In this document: positions 9,438 through 19,142 of the stretch, in pieces
Layout of the letters: each line of letters opens with the position of its first letter
Numbering within the stretch: position 1 is the stretch's first letter
Assembly: GCA_026389025.1 (NCBI GenBank)
Contig: JAPLIQ010000012.1
Coordinates: 61,986 to 125,985 of the forward strand
Origin: Candidatus Babelota bacterium
GTDB taxonomy: Bacteria > Babelota > Babeliae > Babelales > Chromulinivoraceae
Direction of reading: 5' to 3'
Length of the DNA stretch: 64,000 bases
The notes under the pieces: generated by a model
The model's input: the letters and a program-made list of their open reading frames with translations, nothing else
What the model was told of the DNA's origin: nothing
The model's database searches: none
Translations under genes and position numbers: made by a program

Positions 9438-10848
9438 AGTTAGCATAAAAAATTCAAATATTTTTACCAACAGCGGTATCAGAAATAAAGTTAATCAAGG
9501 TCTTGTAAACCCTAAAGACATGCAAAACATTGGTCATGCAATCGGTGCTTTGCTTGCTCAAGAATTTGATGAACCTTGCAACATTTTAATAGCAACAGAT
9601 ACCAGAACATCGAGTCAGTCTATAAAGGACGCGCTGATCAAAGGTATTATTTATTTCGGTCATGATGTCTTTGATGCAGGTATTGCACCAACGCCTTTTG
9701 TAGCCAAAGCAATTAAAGATTACACTCTTGAAGATGAAGAAGATCAGCAAGACTTTGATGAAGAAGATGAAGACGAAGAGAATGACGAAAAAATGTTTGC
9801 GTTAGGAATTGTAGTCACAGCATCTCACAATCCAGCTGAGTACAATGGTATAAAAGTTTTAACAGAATTTGGATATCTCAACACAGAAATGGAAGAAGAA
9901 ATTTCAAATCTTTTCCATGAAATCTTACAAGATCCAACGACTTTAGATGATTTTGCTGATGATGAAAAAGGAACAATCGTCGACTTTGATATAACTTCGT
10001 TTTACGAAACACAAGTAGTCAATCAACTCGAGAATGCTCCGTATAAAAATTTAAAAGTCGTTTTAGATTGTGCTCACGGCGCAACGGCAAAAATTGCAGA
10101 GCGAATTTTTAAAGCATGTGGCATCACAACCATTGCAATCAACAACTCGCTCGATGGCAGTTTGATCAATAAAGACTCAGGATGTGGCAAACCAGAACTA
10201 CTGCATGAGGCAATCAAGCAGCATCAAGCTGACTGGGGATGCGCTTTTGATGGTGACGGAGATCGAGTTATCATTGCAAGCAACCTTGGAAAAACTTTTG
10301 ATGGTGATGACATTTTAGCGATAATTGCACAACATCAAAATTATCAAAATGATAAGGTGTTTGTTGCAACCATTATGAGCAATGGAGTCTTAGATAACTA
10401 TTTTACAACTCAAGGTAAAAAATTAATCAGAACTCCGGTTGGTGAACGAAACGTTATTGATGCGCTGATTGCAAATCAAGCATACCTTGGCGCAGAAACC
10501 TGTGGCCATATCACGATGATGGATCATGCTTTTTGCAGTGATGGAATTTTTGCCTCCCTTATGTTTTTTGACACGCTGGCATCAGGTAAAAATGTAAATC
10601 TACAACCTTACACAAAACTATCTCAAGTTCATGAAACTTTGCCACTTTCTGTAAAGATAGAACTTAAAACAATTAATGCAATCATTGCAAAAGTTGCACT
10701 CTCACCACAAGAAGGACGCATTATAATTCGACCTTCAAACACAGAACCGATACTTCGCATCATGATTGAACATAAAGACCTTGCAGAAGCAAAAATGATT
10801 TTAGAAACCGTAAAAAACGAATGTAAAAAGGAGCTCAATGCAAATTAA
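9430..10848 (+). CDS. glmM: Phosphoglucosamine/phosphohexose mutase, GlmM-type
   Basis: An alpha-D-phosphohexomutase, by context the GlmM that converts glucosamine-6-P to glucosamine-1-P for peptidoglycan and LPS. The phosphoserine loop VTASHNPAEYNGIK has the active Ser at 132. The metal loop is FDGDGDR, the sugar loop is GAETCGH, and the phosphate loop is RPSNTEP. Two points are odd. A very acidic insert (residues 101-121, mostly Asp/Glu) lies just before the catalytic loop. The phosphate loop reads SNTEP, as in many phosphomanno/phosphoglucomutases, so PMM/PGM activity is possible. It overlaps the YbbR gene by eight bases and the DUF502 gene by eleven. Confidence 0.85.
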   Translation: MNKVSIKNSNIFTNSGIRNKVNQGLVNPKDMQNIGHAIGALLAQEFDEPCNILIATDTRTSSQSIKDALIKGIIYFGHDVFDAGIAPTPFVAKAIKDYTLEDEEDQQDFDEEDEDEENDEKMFALGIVVTASHNPAEYNGIKVLTEFGYLNTEMEEEISNLFHEILQDPTTLDDFADDEKGTIVDFDITSFYETQVVNQLENAPYKNLKVVLDCAHGATAKIAERIFKACGITTIAINNSLDGSLINKDSGCGKPELLHEAIKQHQADWGCAFDGDGDRVIIASNLGKTFDGDDILAIIAQHQNYQNDKVFVATIMSNGVLDNYFTTQGKKLIRTPVGERNVIDALIANQAYLGAETCGHITMMDHAFCSDGIFASLMFFDTLASGKNVNLQPYTKLSQVHETLPLSVKIELKTINAIIAKVALSPQEGRIIIRPSNTEPILRIMIEHKDLAEAKMILETVKNECKKELNAN

Positions 10849-11461
10849 AAATCTGTATCATAGTCCAGGGGCATATCTTCAACACTTATTTGGGACAGGA
10901 TTAATTTTTTTAATCCCAATTATTATTACGTATGCTTTTTTCAGCTTTTTTTTCAACATGATTAAAGGCTTACTTCTGCCTATAAAAGACTTACATATTC
11001 CTTTCATAGAAAACATTCCTCATCATGAAATAGTTATTTTAATAATTTTTATTTTCATCATAGGGATTTTAGTCAAAGCATTTATTTTCAAACCGATCAT
11101 TCATATGCTTGAAGACTTTTTTGCTCGCATTCCATTGATAAAAACTATTTATCTTGCAACAAAACAATTGACTCATGCATTCACTGCGCACGATCAAGCA
11201 AGCTTTAAAAAAGTTGTCATCATTGAATTTCCAAGAGCAGGAATGTACAGTATCGGTTTTTTAACCAAAGAAATCCCGACTCAAATTTCAAATAAACAAT
11301 TATTTGGCATTTATGTACCACACACACCAAACCTAGCAACAGGCAGCTTTGTTATGCTTCCTGCTGAGTCGTTTACGGAAACTGATTTAACTCGTCAAGA
11401 AGCAACAGCTTTAGTTATTTCTAGTGGAATACTTCAACCAACTCGATTTCACAAAAATTAA
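10838..11461 (+). CDS. DUF502 family membrane protein
   Basis: A 207-residue membrane protein with two hydrophobic segments (about 18-45 and 65-90). A conserved-looking soluble part follows, with IPLIKTIYLATKQ, FPRAGMYSIGFLTKE and TPNLATGSFVMLP, the pattern of the DUF502 family. Function is unknown. It has a good AAAAAGGAG ribosome site inside the mutase gene and overlaps that gene by eleven bases, so it is the last cistron of the cdaA-like/cdaR-like/glmM cluster. A strong terminator follows. Confidence 0.88.
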   Translation: MQIKNLYHSPGAYLQHLFGTGLIFLIPIIITYAFFSFFFNMIKGLLLPIKDLHIPFIENIPHHEIVILIIFIFIIGILVKAFIFKPIIHMLEDFFARIPLIKTIYLATKQLTHAFTAHDQASFKKVVIIEFPRAGMYSIGFLTKEIPTQISNKQLFGIYVPHTPNLATGSFVMLPAESFTETDLTRQEATALVISSGILQPTRFHKN

Positions 11462-11478
11462 ATTTAATTTTTAGACAA

Positions 11479-11515
11479 CAAAAAAGGCGCTGTTTCTAAG
11501 CGCCTTTTTTTTTAT
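11479..11515. terminator. Bidirectional terminator
   Basis: The stem AAGGCGC / GCGCCTT with loop TGTTTCTAA is flanked by an A run on the left and a T run on the right. It ends the glmM cluster on the plus strand and the whole rRNA-protein/polymerase block on the minus strand. Confidence 0.92.
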
Positions 11516-11526
11516 TTTTTTAAATC

Positions 11527-12480
11527 TTACGAAAAGTCGCCAGAAAAAAACAATGCAAAGAATGCATCAAGGCGATACGAGCTGCCACCAGATTTTAGCG
11601 CAAGATCAATTTCATACATTTTTTGATGTGATGCTTGGAGTTCAAACAATGTGTACATTTTCCAATCTTGTTTTAAAAATGAAAATGGCAATCCAAAGGT
11701 TATTTGCTTTTGATCAACAGGAACGCGCCCCTGCCATTGCACATAAAAATAAGCTTTGAAAAGTTGCTCTGAAAAAAACGTTGTCCAAAATTGATCAGAA
11801 TAATAAGGTCTAACCTCTGCCCATTTTATAAAAAACTCTTCTGCTTTTTTTTCAAAAAACAGCTGGCTCAAATAAAACAATGAAATATCAGACACCACTA
11901 ATTTTTCGACCCAATCATCAAAAAACAAATCCATGCTTTTGCCAAGCAGGCCACTGTAATCCTGGAGCAAACAAATTTGATCAAGTGAATACTGCGTGTT
12001 GATGCGATATAATTTTGCAAAAAACTGTGCTGCTACTTCTGGCTTTAAGCTGTCGTACAAAAATGATAATTTTTTTATTTGGTCGCTGTTGTACGATTCT
12101 TGGATTGTGACTTCTAGGCCTTTAAATGATTGATCGGGTCTATCTTCATCGCACAAAAAACCAATGATCGTATGTGGCCCTTGATACGATTCAATAAATT
12201 TAATCCAATCTGTTTTTTTCTTTTTAGATGAAAGCAGCGAGAGATCACCAAAGCAATAAATCTGTGTTTGTCCCAAAAAGCTGGTATGCAACGCAATTTG
12301 AATTGCCGTAAACTCTTGGTCCAGATTTATTTTTTTGAGTGGTTGGCCTAATTTTTTTTGAAGAAAAACTAAAGCTCGATCAAAAAAAAGTGGGCTATAG
12401 CTTTTACCTGTAAAAATAATAACGGAATGATTTTTTACAAAAGATTCATTACTTTGTGCAAAAAATTCTGTTATTTCCAT
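11527..12480 (-). CDS. DNA polymerase III delta subunit-like protein (HolA-like)
   Basis: Divergent; the best match I can see is the clamp-loader delta subunit. It has an N-terminal alpha/beta region with a strand-loop start (VIIFTGKSYSPLFFDRALVF), a mid-region of helices, and a C-terminal helical segment ending YEIDLALKSGGSSYRLDAFF. The ending resembles the delta-subunit pattern 'YELDRALKSG'. Like HolA it has no complete Walker motif. The start is uncertain: an ATG at 12480 or a GTG at 12498, neither with a good ribosome site. It follows pnp closely and is the last gene of the block. Confidence 0.6.
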   Translation of the reverse strand: MEITEFFAQSNESFVKNHSVIIFTGKSYSPLFFDRALVFLQKKLGQPLKKINLDQEFTAIQIALHTSFLGQTQIYCFGDLSLLSSKKKKTDWIKFIESYQGPHTIIGFLCDEDRPDQSFKGLEVTIQESYNSDQIKKLSFLYDSLKPEVAAQFFAKLYRINTQYSLDQICLLQDYSGLLGKSMDLFFDDWVEKLVVSDISLFYLSQLFFEKKAEEFFIKWAEVRPYYSDQFWTTFFSEQLFKAYFYVQWQGRVPVDQKQITFGLPFSFLKQDWKMYTLFELQASHQKMYEIDLALKSGGSSYRLDAFFALFFSGDFS

Positions 12481-12521
12481 ACAAGAGCCATAACCCACTT
12501 ATTAATTTACTATGCGTTTAA

Positions 12522-14624
12522 TTACTGTGCGTTTCTATCAGCAAAGTCTAAACGTATTTTGCCTGATTCAGGATCAAAATCATCAACAATAACCCGAATT
12601 TTGTCATCAATTCTGTAAAACTGATCAAGGTTTCTTTGTTTGTCTTTTGGTATTTTTGAGATATGCAATAATCCAGCTTTACCCGGTGCAATATCTATAA
12701 ATAAACCAAAGTCAGATGTTCGAGCAATAAAACCATCTAAGATCATATCAGGCTCAAGTTGATCAGCTAAAATTTTCACCCATGCAACAGCCATGTCAAT
12801 ATTTGACCCTGGTGCTCCAAAGATGTTAACAACAGAACCTTCAATATCAATTGTTGTGCCTGTGTGTTCGATAATTTCTTTAATAATTTTTCCGCCAGAA
12901 CCGATAATTGCACCAGCTTTGTTTGGATCAATTTGAATAGAAATCATACGAGGAACACGAGGATTAAGCTCTTTGTTAGGCTCAGTCATAACTTTGCTCA
13001 TTTCACCCAAAATGTGAAGACGAGCTTGCTCAGCTTGCGCTAAAGCTTGCTCAAATACTCTACGAGGTAATCCACCTTTGTATTTGATATCCATTTGGAT
13101 TGCATTGATTCCTGATTTTGTACCTGCAACTTTAAAGTCCATCAGGCCTAAAGCATCTTCAAATCCAGTAATATCGGTAATCGCTTGAAACTCTCCGCCT
13201 TCAGCGTGTAAAAGTCCCATAGCAATACCAGCAACCATACCTGTAATCGGAACGCCAGCATCCATAAGAGCCATTGTTGATCCACAGACTGATGCCATAG
13301 AGCTAGAACCGTTAGATTCTAAGATGTCAGAAATAATACGAATCGTGTACGGGAAATCTTCTTTTGAAGGAAGTACACGTTTAATAGCAGATGCTGCTAA
13401 ATGTCCGTGTCCAATTTCTCGACGACCAGGTCCGCGCATTGGTTTAGCTTCACCTACAGAGAATGGAGGGAAGTTATAATGCAACATAAATCCAACATCA
13501 ATTGGTTCATTTTCAAAAAGATCATCAATTCTTTGAGCGTCTTTTCCACTACCCAAAGTTACACTGACAAGAGCTTGTGTTTGACCACGTTGAAAGAATG
13601 CAGAACCATGAACTGATGGAAGTAAATTTACTTCTGTAGAAATATTACGAATATCGGTAAAGTTTCTACCATCAACACGTACTTTACGTTTTAATGTTTC
13701 AACACCAACTATGTCATTAAGAACTGAATCGAAAACATAGTTAATTTTGTTTTCTTCTTCGCTCTTAGCAACAACGTGTTGACCAACATTTTCTGCATGA
13801 AATGCTACTTTGATTTTTTTAATTGCATCTTTTAATGCTTGTTTTTCTGAGCCAACTTTAAAAATTTCATCAATTCGTGATGAAGTTAAAAAAGTTACAG
13901 CTTTGTTATGCCATGATGTCCATTCAAAACCATCTTGGTATGTTGTGTTGTTTGCAACTGCAACTTCTTTGCAAATTTCTTCTTGCCATGCTACTTGCTC
14001 TTTGATTGACTCATGAGCAGTAAACAATGCATCGACTAATTCTGTTTCAGAAATGCCAGAAGCATTTCCTTCAACCATGCAAAGACCTTCTTTAGTTCCT
14101 GCAACAATCAATGTTACATCAGAATTTGCTAACTCTTCTCTTGTTGGATTCATAATCCATTTTCCTTCGTTGCGGCCAACTTGGACTGCGCCAACCGGTC
14201 CACCGAAAGGAATTCTTGATATTGATAATGCAATTGACGCTGCAAGCAATGTCAAAGGCGCTGGAAGCGCATCTTTATCAAGTGAGTATACTGTTGCAAG
14301 GACTTGTACTTCATTGAAGAAATAGGAAGGGAAAAGTGGACGAATTGATCGATCGATCAAACGACTTACCAAGACTTCTTGATCGGAAGAACGACCTTCT
14401 CTTTTAAGGTATCCACCTGGAATTTTTCCTGCAGCAGAAAAAAGTTCCCGGTAATCTACAGAAAGAGGTAAGAAACCCATAAAGCTTTTTGTTTCTGCCA
14501 TAACAGCTGTTGCTAAAATAACAGTATCTTTATGTCGAAACCAAACTGAACCATCAGCCTGATTTGCAAATTTTCCAACTGTTACCTCGTATCCAAGACT
14601 TTTTAACTTAAAAGTTTTGACCAT
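12522..14624 (-). CDS. pnp: Polyribonucleotide nucleotidyltransferase (PNPase)
   Basis: A 3'-5' phosphorolytic exoribonuclease of the degradosome. The 700-residue protein has two RNase PH domains (about 1-210 and 315-540) and a KH domain with the loop IIGSGGKIIKEI. A C-terminal S1 domain contains FIARTSDFGLFIDIAPG. Recognisable core segments include GGYLKREGRSSDQEVLVSR and RGPGRREIGHGHLA. Length and order are normal. It follows rpsO by about 26 bases, the widely conserved rpsO-pnp pair. Confidence 0.97.
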   Translation of the reverse strand: MVKTFKLKSLGYEVTVGKFANQADGSVWFRHKDTVILATAVMAETKSFMGFLPLSVDYRELFSAAGKIPGGYLKREGRSSDQEVLVSRLIDRSIRPLFPSYFFNEVQVLATVYSLDKDALPAPLTLLAASIALSISRIPFGGPVGAVQVGRNEGKWIMNPTREELANSDVTLIVAGTKEGLCMVEGNASGISETELVDALFTAHESIKEQVAWQEEICKEVAVANNTTYQDGFEWTSWHNKAVTFLTSSRIDEIFKVGSEKQALKDAIKKIKVAFHAENVGQHVVAKSEEENKINYVFDSVLNDIVGVETLKRKVRVDGRNFTDIRNISTEVNLLPSVHGSAFFQRGQTQALVSVTLGSGKDAQRIDDLFENEPIDVGFMLHYNFPPFSVGEAKPMRGPGRREIGHGHLAASAIKRVLPSKEDFPYTIRIISDILESNGSSSMASVCGSTMALMDAGVPITGMVAGIAMGLLHAEGGEFQAITDITGFEDALGLMDFKVAGTKSGINAIQMDIKYKGGLPRRVFEQALAQAEQARLHILGEMSKVMTEPNKELNPRVPRMISIQIDPNKAGAIIGSGGKIIKEIIEHTGTTIDIEGSVVNIFGAPGSNIDMAVAWVKILADQLEPDMILDGFIARTSDFGLFIDIAPGKAGLLHISKIPKDKQRNLDQFYRIDDKIRVIVDDFDPESGKIRLDFADRNAQ

Positions 14625-14650
14625 TCTATTTATCTCACTATCGTTATAAA

Positions 14651-14917
14651 TTATTTTCTGATTCCAAGACGTTTAATCACATCGCTGTAACTAGCTTCGT
14701 CACATTTTTTTAGATAGATTAAAAGTCTTTTTCTGTCATTTACCATTTGCATCAAACCACGTTGTGTACTGAAGTCTTTTTTATGGACTCCCAAATGAGC
14801 TTGTACTACAGCCATATTTTTTGTCAAAAGAGCTATTTGCACTGCTGTTGAACCAGAATCTTGTTCGTCTTTGCCAAATTCTTTGATGAGCGCTAATTTT
14901 TCTACTTGTGTTAACAT
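14651..14917 (-). CDS. rpsO: 30S ribosomal protein S15
   Basis: An 88-residue small-subunit protein that binds the central domain of 16S rRNA. The conserved segments DSGSTAVQIALLTKN, HKKDFSTQRGLMQMVNDRK and LLIYLKK are present. It is placed directly upstream of pnp, as in most bacteria, and downstream of the tRNA-Val gene. The intergenic space upstream is about 80 bases. Confidence 0.97.
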   Translation of the reverse strand: MLTQVEKLALIKEFGKDEQDSGSTAVQIALLTKNMAVVQAHLGVHKKDFSTQRGLMQMVNDRKRLLIYLKKCDEASYSDVIKRLGIRK

Positions 14918-14999
14918 AACAACCTTATTTATATTTTGACTGTATCTTATTCATATTTTTCAAATCTATTTGTGCTAAACACCAAGATACTAAGATCTT

Positions 15000-15074
15000 T
15001 GGTAGGCGCGAGCGGGATTGAACCGCTGACCCCTGCTACGTCAAAGCAGTGCTCTACCACTGAGCTACGCGCCT
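15000..15074 (-). tRNA. tRNA-Val (GAC)
   Basis: A cloverleaf can be folded by eye. The acceptor AGGCGCG pairs fully with CGCGCCT, D stem GCTC/GAGC, anticodon stem CTGCT/AGCAG with loop TTGACGT giving anticodon GAC, and T arm AGCGG-TTCAATC-CCGCT. The 3' CCA is encoded. It sits 12 bases after rpoC and before rpsO, so it is probably cut from the same transcript. Confidence 0.95.
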
Positions 15075-15086
15075 ACTGTTTATTTT

Positions 15087-18000
15087 CTATGCACAAACCT
15101 CACCTAAGTACTTCTCTTTAAACGAAGTTACACCGGTTCCTGCAGGAATTAATTTACCTACAATAATATTCTCTTTCAATCCGTATAAGTTATCAACTGT
15201 TCCGTATACGGCTGCTTCAGCTAAAATTCTCGTTGTTTCTTGGAATGATGCAGCAGAGAATACGCTTTCAGTTCCTAAAGAAGCCATGGTGATACCCATC
15301 AATACAGGTCGAGCAACCGCAGCCGCTTTACCTTCTGATCGAAGTGCACCATTGACAGCTTTAAAGTGAACTTTGTCTACCAAGTCACCGATTAAGAAAT
15401 CAGAATCACCTGGAGAAACAACACGTACTTTTCGAAGCATCTGTTTTGCAATAACTTCAATGTGACGATCGTCGATATCTACCCCTTGTAAGCGATAGAT
15501 CTCTTGAACCTGATTCACAATATATGTTTGTAAAACATCTGGCCCCAGAATTCTTAAAACATCTTGGAGAACTGGTAGTCCATTAGTCAATGAATCACCA
15601 GATTTAACTTTTTCACCGTCTGCAACAATCAACTGACGATCTCTTGGAACTAAATAGTTGAAAGAGTTTTCACCAGCTGTAACGCTTACTTTGCGATGTC
15701 CACGATGTAAACCACCAAACGTAACTTCACCATCAATGTCTGCAATAATTGCAGCATCTTTTGAAATTCGAGCTTCAAAGATCTCAGACACTCGAGGTAA
15801 ACCTCCAGTAATATCACGAGTCTTGGTAACTTCTTTTGGAATTTTAACGAGGACGTCACCAATTTCAACTTTTTGCTTATCAGAAACAAGCAAATACGAA
15901 CCATGCGGTAAATAATACTGCAAGCGCGCATCTTCGTCTTTATTAACGATTGCAAGTGCAGGTTGATACTTATCTGATTTAAATTCTAAAATATAACGCA
16001 ATGATTTTTGTGAAGCTTCATCGATTTTTTCTTGGCTTGTAATATTATTGATCAAGTCAATATATTCAACATAACCTTCTTTTTCACCGATGATCACATC
16101 ATTGTGCGGATCAAGTTTAACAATTTCAGTATCAGCTTTGATTTCTTGACCTTGTTTTACAAGCAACGTTGCGCCGTATGAAACTTGAACTTCTTGAAGT
16201 TCTCGACCATTTTCGGAAAGAATTCTTACGCAACCCTTACGACTCACTACGATATCTTGACCATCACGATCAACAACTGTTCTAATATCATGGAATTCAA
16301 TACGTCCTGCATATTTTGCAAGATATAATGCTTGTTCCGCAAAACTCGCGGTACCCCCGATATGGAAGGTTCTCATGGTTAGCTGTGTTCCAGGTTCACC
16401 AATCGATTGAGCTGCGATTACACCAACAGCTACGCCAACTTCAATCAGCCTGCCTGTTGATAAATCCATTCCATAACACTGAGAGCAAATACCACGTTTT
16501 ACCTGACATGATAAAACAGATCGTACTGATGCTTTAAGAACATAAGCATCTTTCAATGCTATAAGTTCATTTCTCGTAATTAATTGACCACGCTTGAAAA
16601 GAATTTCTCCTGTTAAACTGTCTTTCAAGTCTGAAACAAGTACACGACCATTTAAACGTTTAATCAATGAGTAAATAATTTTACCAGACTCTTTCAAGTC
16701 TTCTAAAACAACATGACCAAGTGTTCCGCAATCATCCATAGTGACAACAACGTCTTGAGCTACGTCAACTAAACGACGTGTCAAATAACCAGAGTTCGCA
16801 GTTTTCAACGCTGTATCGGCTTGACCTTTTCGGGCCCCGTGCGTTGAAATAAAGTATTCAAATACGTTTAAACCACTTTTAAAGTTACTTTTAACCGGAG
16901 TTTCAATAACGTCACCAGATGGTTTAGACATCAAACCTCGCATTGCAACGAGCTGTTTGATCTGCTCTTTAGTACCACGCGCTCCTGAGTCAATTGACAT
17001 GAAAATTGGATTAAACCATTTAAATGATTTATCAGCATTTTCATACGCTTGATTGTCATATTCTTCATACTGTTGATACATTTCACGTGCAATTGAAGCA
17101 GCTGTGTGATGCCAAAGGCTCACAACTTTGTTTTCGCGTTCACCATTAGTAATAGCTCCGCTTTTAAACAATGCTTCAATCTTAGTTACTTTTTTCTCTG
17201 CATCAGCAATAGAAGCTTTTTTGCTTTTCGGCTCAATCAATCCTTCCATTGGGAAAGAAATTCCACCCAATGTTGCATAGCTGAAACCAAGTTCTTTGAT
17301 TTTTTCTAAAAATTGAACCGTTCTGTCTGAACCAAATTTATAATAAATATGTTCAACCAAACGTCCAATATCACTTTTTCTAAGAAGTCTATTCACTAAT
17401 GAAAAGTCAGCACCATCTGGCATAACGTCGTATAAAATCGACCGTCCAACAGTAGTTTCTGCCATATCACCAGTTTTGAGTCTCAATTTGATACCAGCAT
17501 GTAAATCAATAGATCCACAGCTGTATGCAGCGATAACTTCTTTCTCACTTGAAAAAACAGTACCTTCTCCGCGAGCAAATCGACGACTTTTAGTCATGTA
17601 GTACAATCCGATAACCATTTCCTGTGAAGGAAGAGCTATTGGCTGACCGTTCGAAGGAGAAAGTAAGCTTCTTGTAGAAAGAACTAATCTCTCAGATTCT
17701 TTTTGCGCTTTGCAGCTTAATGGTAAATGTACGGACATGGTATCACCATCAAAATCCGCGTTAAATGCGCTACAAACTAAAGGATGGATTTTAATCGCTT
17801 TTCCATTAACCAATACTGGATAAAAAGCTTGAATACCTAAACGGTGCAATGTTGGGGCACGGTTTAAAAGTACAACTTTACCTTTTACCACAGTGTCAAG
17901 AGCATCCCATACTTCAGTTGTCGCTTCTTCAACCATTTTTTTTGCAATACGCAAGTTAGAAGCTAATTCACAACGTAATAATTCTGCATACACATGCGAT

Positions 18001-19142
18001 TTAAATAATTCCAAAGCCATAACTTTTGGAAGTCCACATTGACTCATTTTCATTTCAGGATCAACAACGATCACTGAACGAGCTGAGTAATCAACACGTT
18101 TACCAAGTAAGTTTTGACGGAATCGACCTTGTTTACCACGAAGCATTTCGCTCAGTGATTTCAACGGACGTTTATTTGAACCGCGAACAGGCTGTCCTCT
18201 GCGACCATTGTCAACCAATGAATCAACAGCCTCTTGCAACATGCGTTTTTCATTTTTAATAATAACGCTTGGCGCTTCAATTTCTAACAATCTTTGCAAT
18301 CGAACGTTTCTGTTCAAAACTCGACGATATAATTCGTTCAAATCTGAACTAGCAAAACGTCCACCTTCAATAGGCACAAGCGGTCGTAAGTCTGGTGGTA
18401 ATACTGGAAGGATATCCATAATCATCCACTCAGGACGTAGACCAGCAGCTTTTAACGCTGACAAGATTTTAACGCGACGCATCATTTTATGTTTTGCCGC
18501 AACTGATGTTGAATTTGCATATAATTCTTGAAGATGTGCAATTTCAGCACCAAGATCCATCAATTTTAATAGATCTTTAACTGCTTGAGCTCCACTGTCA
18601 GCTTTAAATTCAAAGTCTTCTGGATGATTTATTTGATATTCTTCAAACTCATTTGTCGAGATAATCGATTTCCGAGTAAACGGAGAATTACCTTGATGAA
18701 TGACCAAGTAAGAATCAAAATAAACAATTCGTTCTAAATCTTTTACTGAAAGATCTAAAATAAAGCTGAGATAACTCGGTGTACCTTTTAGATACCAAAT
18801 GTGACAAACCGGAGAAACAAGTTCAATATGCCCCATGCGTTCACGACGAACACGAGCTTGAATTACTTCAACGCCACATTTTTCGCACGTAACACCGCGG
18901 TGTTTCATACGTTTATATTTACCGCAGTTACACTCCCAATCTTTTACAGGACCAAAAATTCGAGCACAAAAGAGCCCATCTTTTTCTGGTTTTAATGTTC
19001 TGTAATTGATCGTTTCAATTTTCTTAACTTCACCATACGATAAAGCTTTGATTTTATCAGGAGATGCAAGCCGCAATTTAATAGCATTAAACTGAGCAGG
19101 CTGAACATATTCTCTAAATCTTTGTAAAATTTGATTAGACAC
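15087..19142 (-). CDS. rpoC: RNA polymerase beta' subunit
   Basis: The 1351-residue beta' subunit. The N-terminal zinc ribbon reads CNCGKYKRMKHRGVTCEKCG. The catalytic magnesium loop is NADFDGDTM at residues 461-469, with all three Asp present. The second zinc site lies around CQVKRGICSQCYG. In most bacteria the catalytic loop is followed by Gln (DGDQM); here it is Thr468. The start is a GTG at 19142 with GGGAGG upstream, overlapping the rpoB stop by eight bases, which indicates coupled translation. Confidence 0.98.
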   Translation of the reverse strand: MSNQILQRFREYVQPAQFNAIKLRLASPDKIKALSYGEVKKIETINYRTLKPEKDGLFCARIFGPVKDWECNCGKYKRMKHRGVTCEKCGVEVIQARVRRERMGHIELVSPVCHIWYLKGTPSYLSFILDLSVKDLERIVYFDSYLVIHQGNSPFTRKSIISTNEFEEYQINHPEDFEFKADSGAQAVKDLLKLMDLGAEIAHLQELYANSTSVAAKHKMMRRVKILSALKAAGLRPEWMIMDILPVLPPDLRPLVPIEGGRFASSDLNELYRRVLNRNVRLQRLLEIEAPSVIIKNEKRMLQEAVDSLVDNGRRGQPVRGSNKRPLKSLSEMLRGKQGRFRQNLLGKRVDYSARSVIVVDPEMKMSQCGLPKVMALELFKSHVYAELLRCELASNLRIAKKMVEEATTEVWDALDTVVKGKVVLLNRAPTLHRLGIQAFYPVLVNGKAIKIHPLVCSAFNADFDGDTMSVHLPLSCKAQKESERLVLSTRSLLSPSNGQPIALPSQEMVIGLYYMTKSRRFARGEGTVFSSEKEVIAAYSCGSIDLHAGIKLRLKTGDMAETTVGRSILYDVMPDGADFSLVNRLLRKSDIGRLVEHIYYKFGSDRTVQFLEKIKELGFSYATLGGISFPMEGLIEPKSKKASIADAEKKVTKIEALFKSGAITNGERENKVVSLWHHTAASIAREMYQQYEEYDNQAYENADKSFKWFNPIFMSIDSGARGTKEQIKQLVAMRGLMSKPSGDVIETPVKSNFKSGLNVFEYFISTHGARKGQADTALKTANSGYLTRRLVDVAQDVVVTMDDCGTLGHVVLEDLKESGKIIYSLIKRLNGRVLVSDLKDSLTGEILFKRGQLITRNELIALKDAYVLKASVRSVLSCQVKRGICSQCYGMDLSTGRLIEVGVAVGVIAAQSIGEPGTQLTMRTFHIGGTASFAEQALYLAKYAGRIEFHDIRTVVDRDGQDIVVSRKGCVRILSENGRELQEVQVSYGATLLVKQGQEIKADTEIVKLDPHNDVIIGEKEGYVEYIDLINNITSQEKIDEASQKSLRYILEFKSDKYQPALAIVNKDEDARLQYYLPHGSYLLVSDKQKVEIGDVLVKIPKEVTKTRDITGGLPRVSEIFEARISKDAAIIADIDGEVTFGGLHRGHRKVSVTAGENSFNYLVPRDRQLIVADGEKVKSGDSLTNGLPVLQDVLRILGPDVLQTYIVNQVQEIYRLQGVDIDDRHIEVIAKQMLRKVRVVSPGDSDFLIGDLVDKVHFKAVNGALRSEGKAAAVARPVLMGITMASLGTESVFSAASFQETTRILAEAAVYGTVDNLYGLKENIIVGKLIPAGTGVTSFKEKYLGEVCA

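Noticed and set aside
14936..15121. Plus-strand open frame over the tRNA-Val gene (SGIEPLTPATS...)
   Set aside because: This peptide is the usual antisense translation of a tRNA gene; the tRNA fold explains the sequence.
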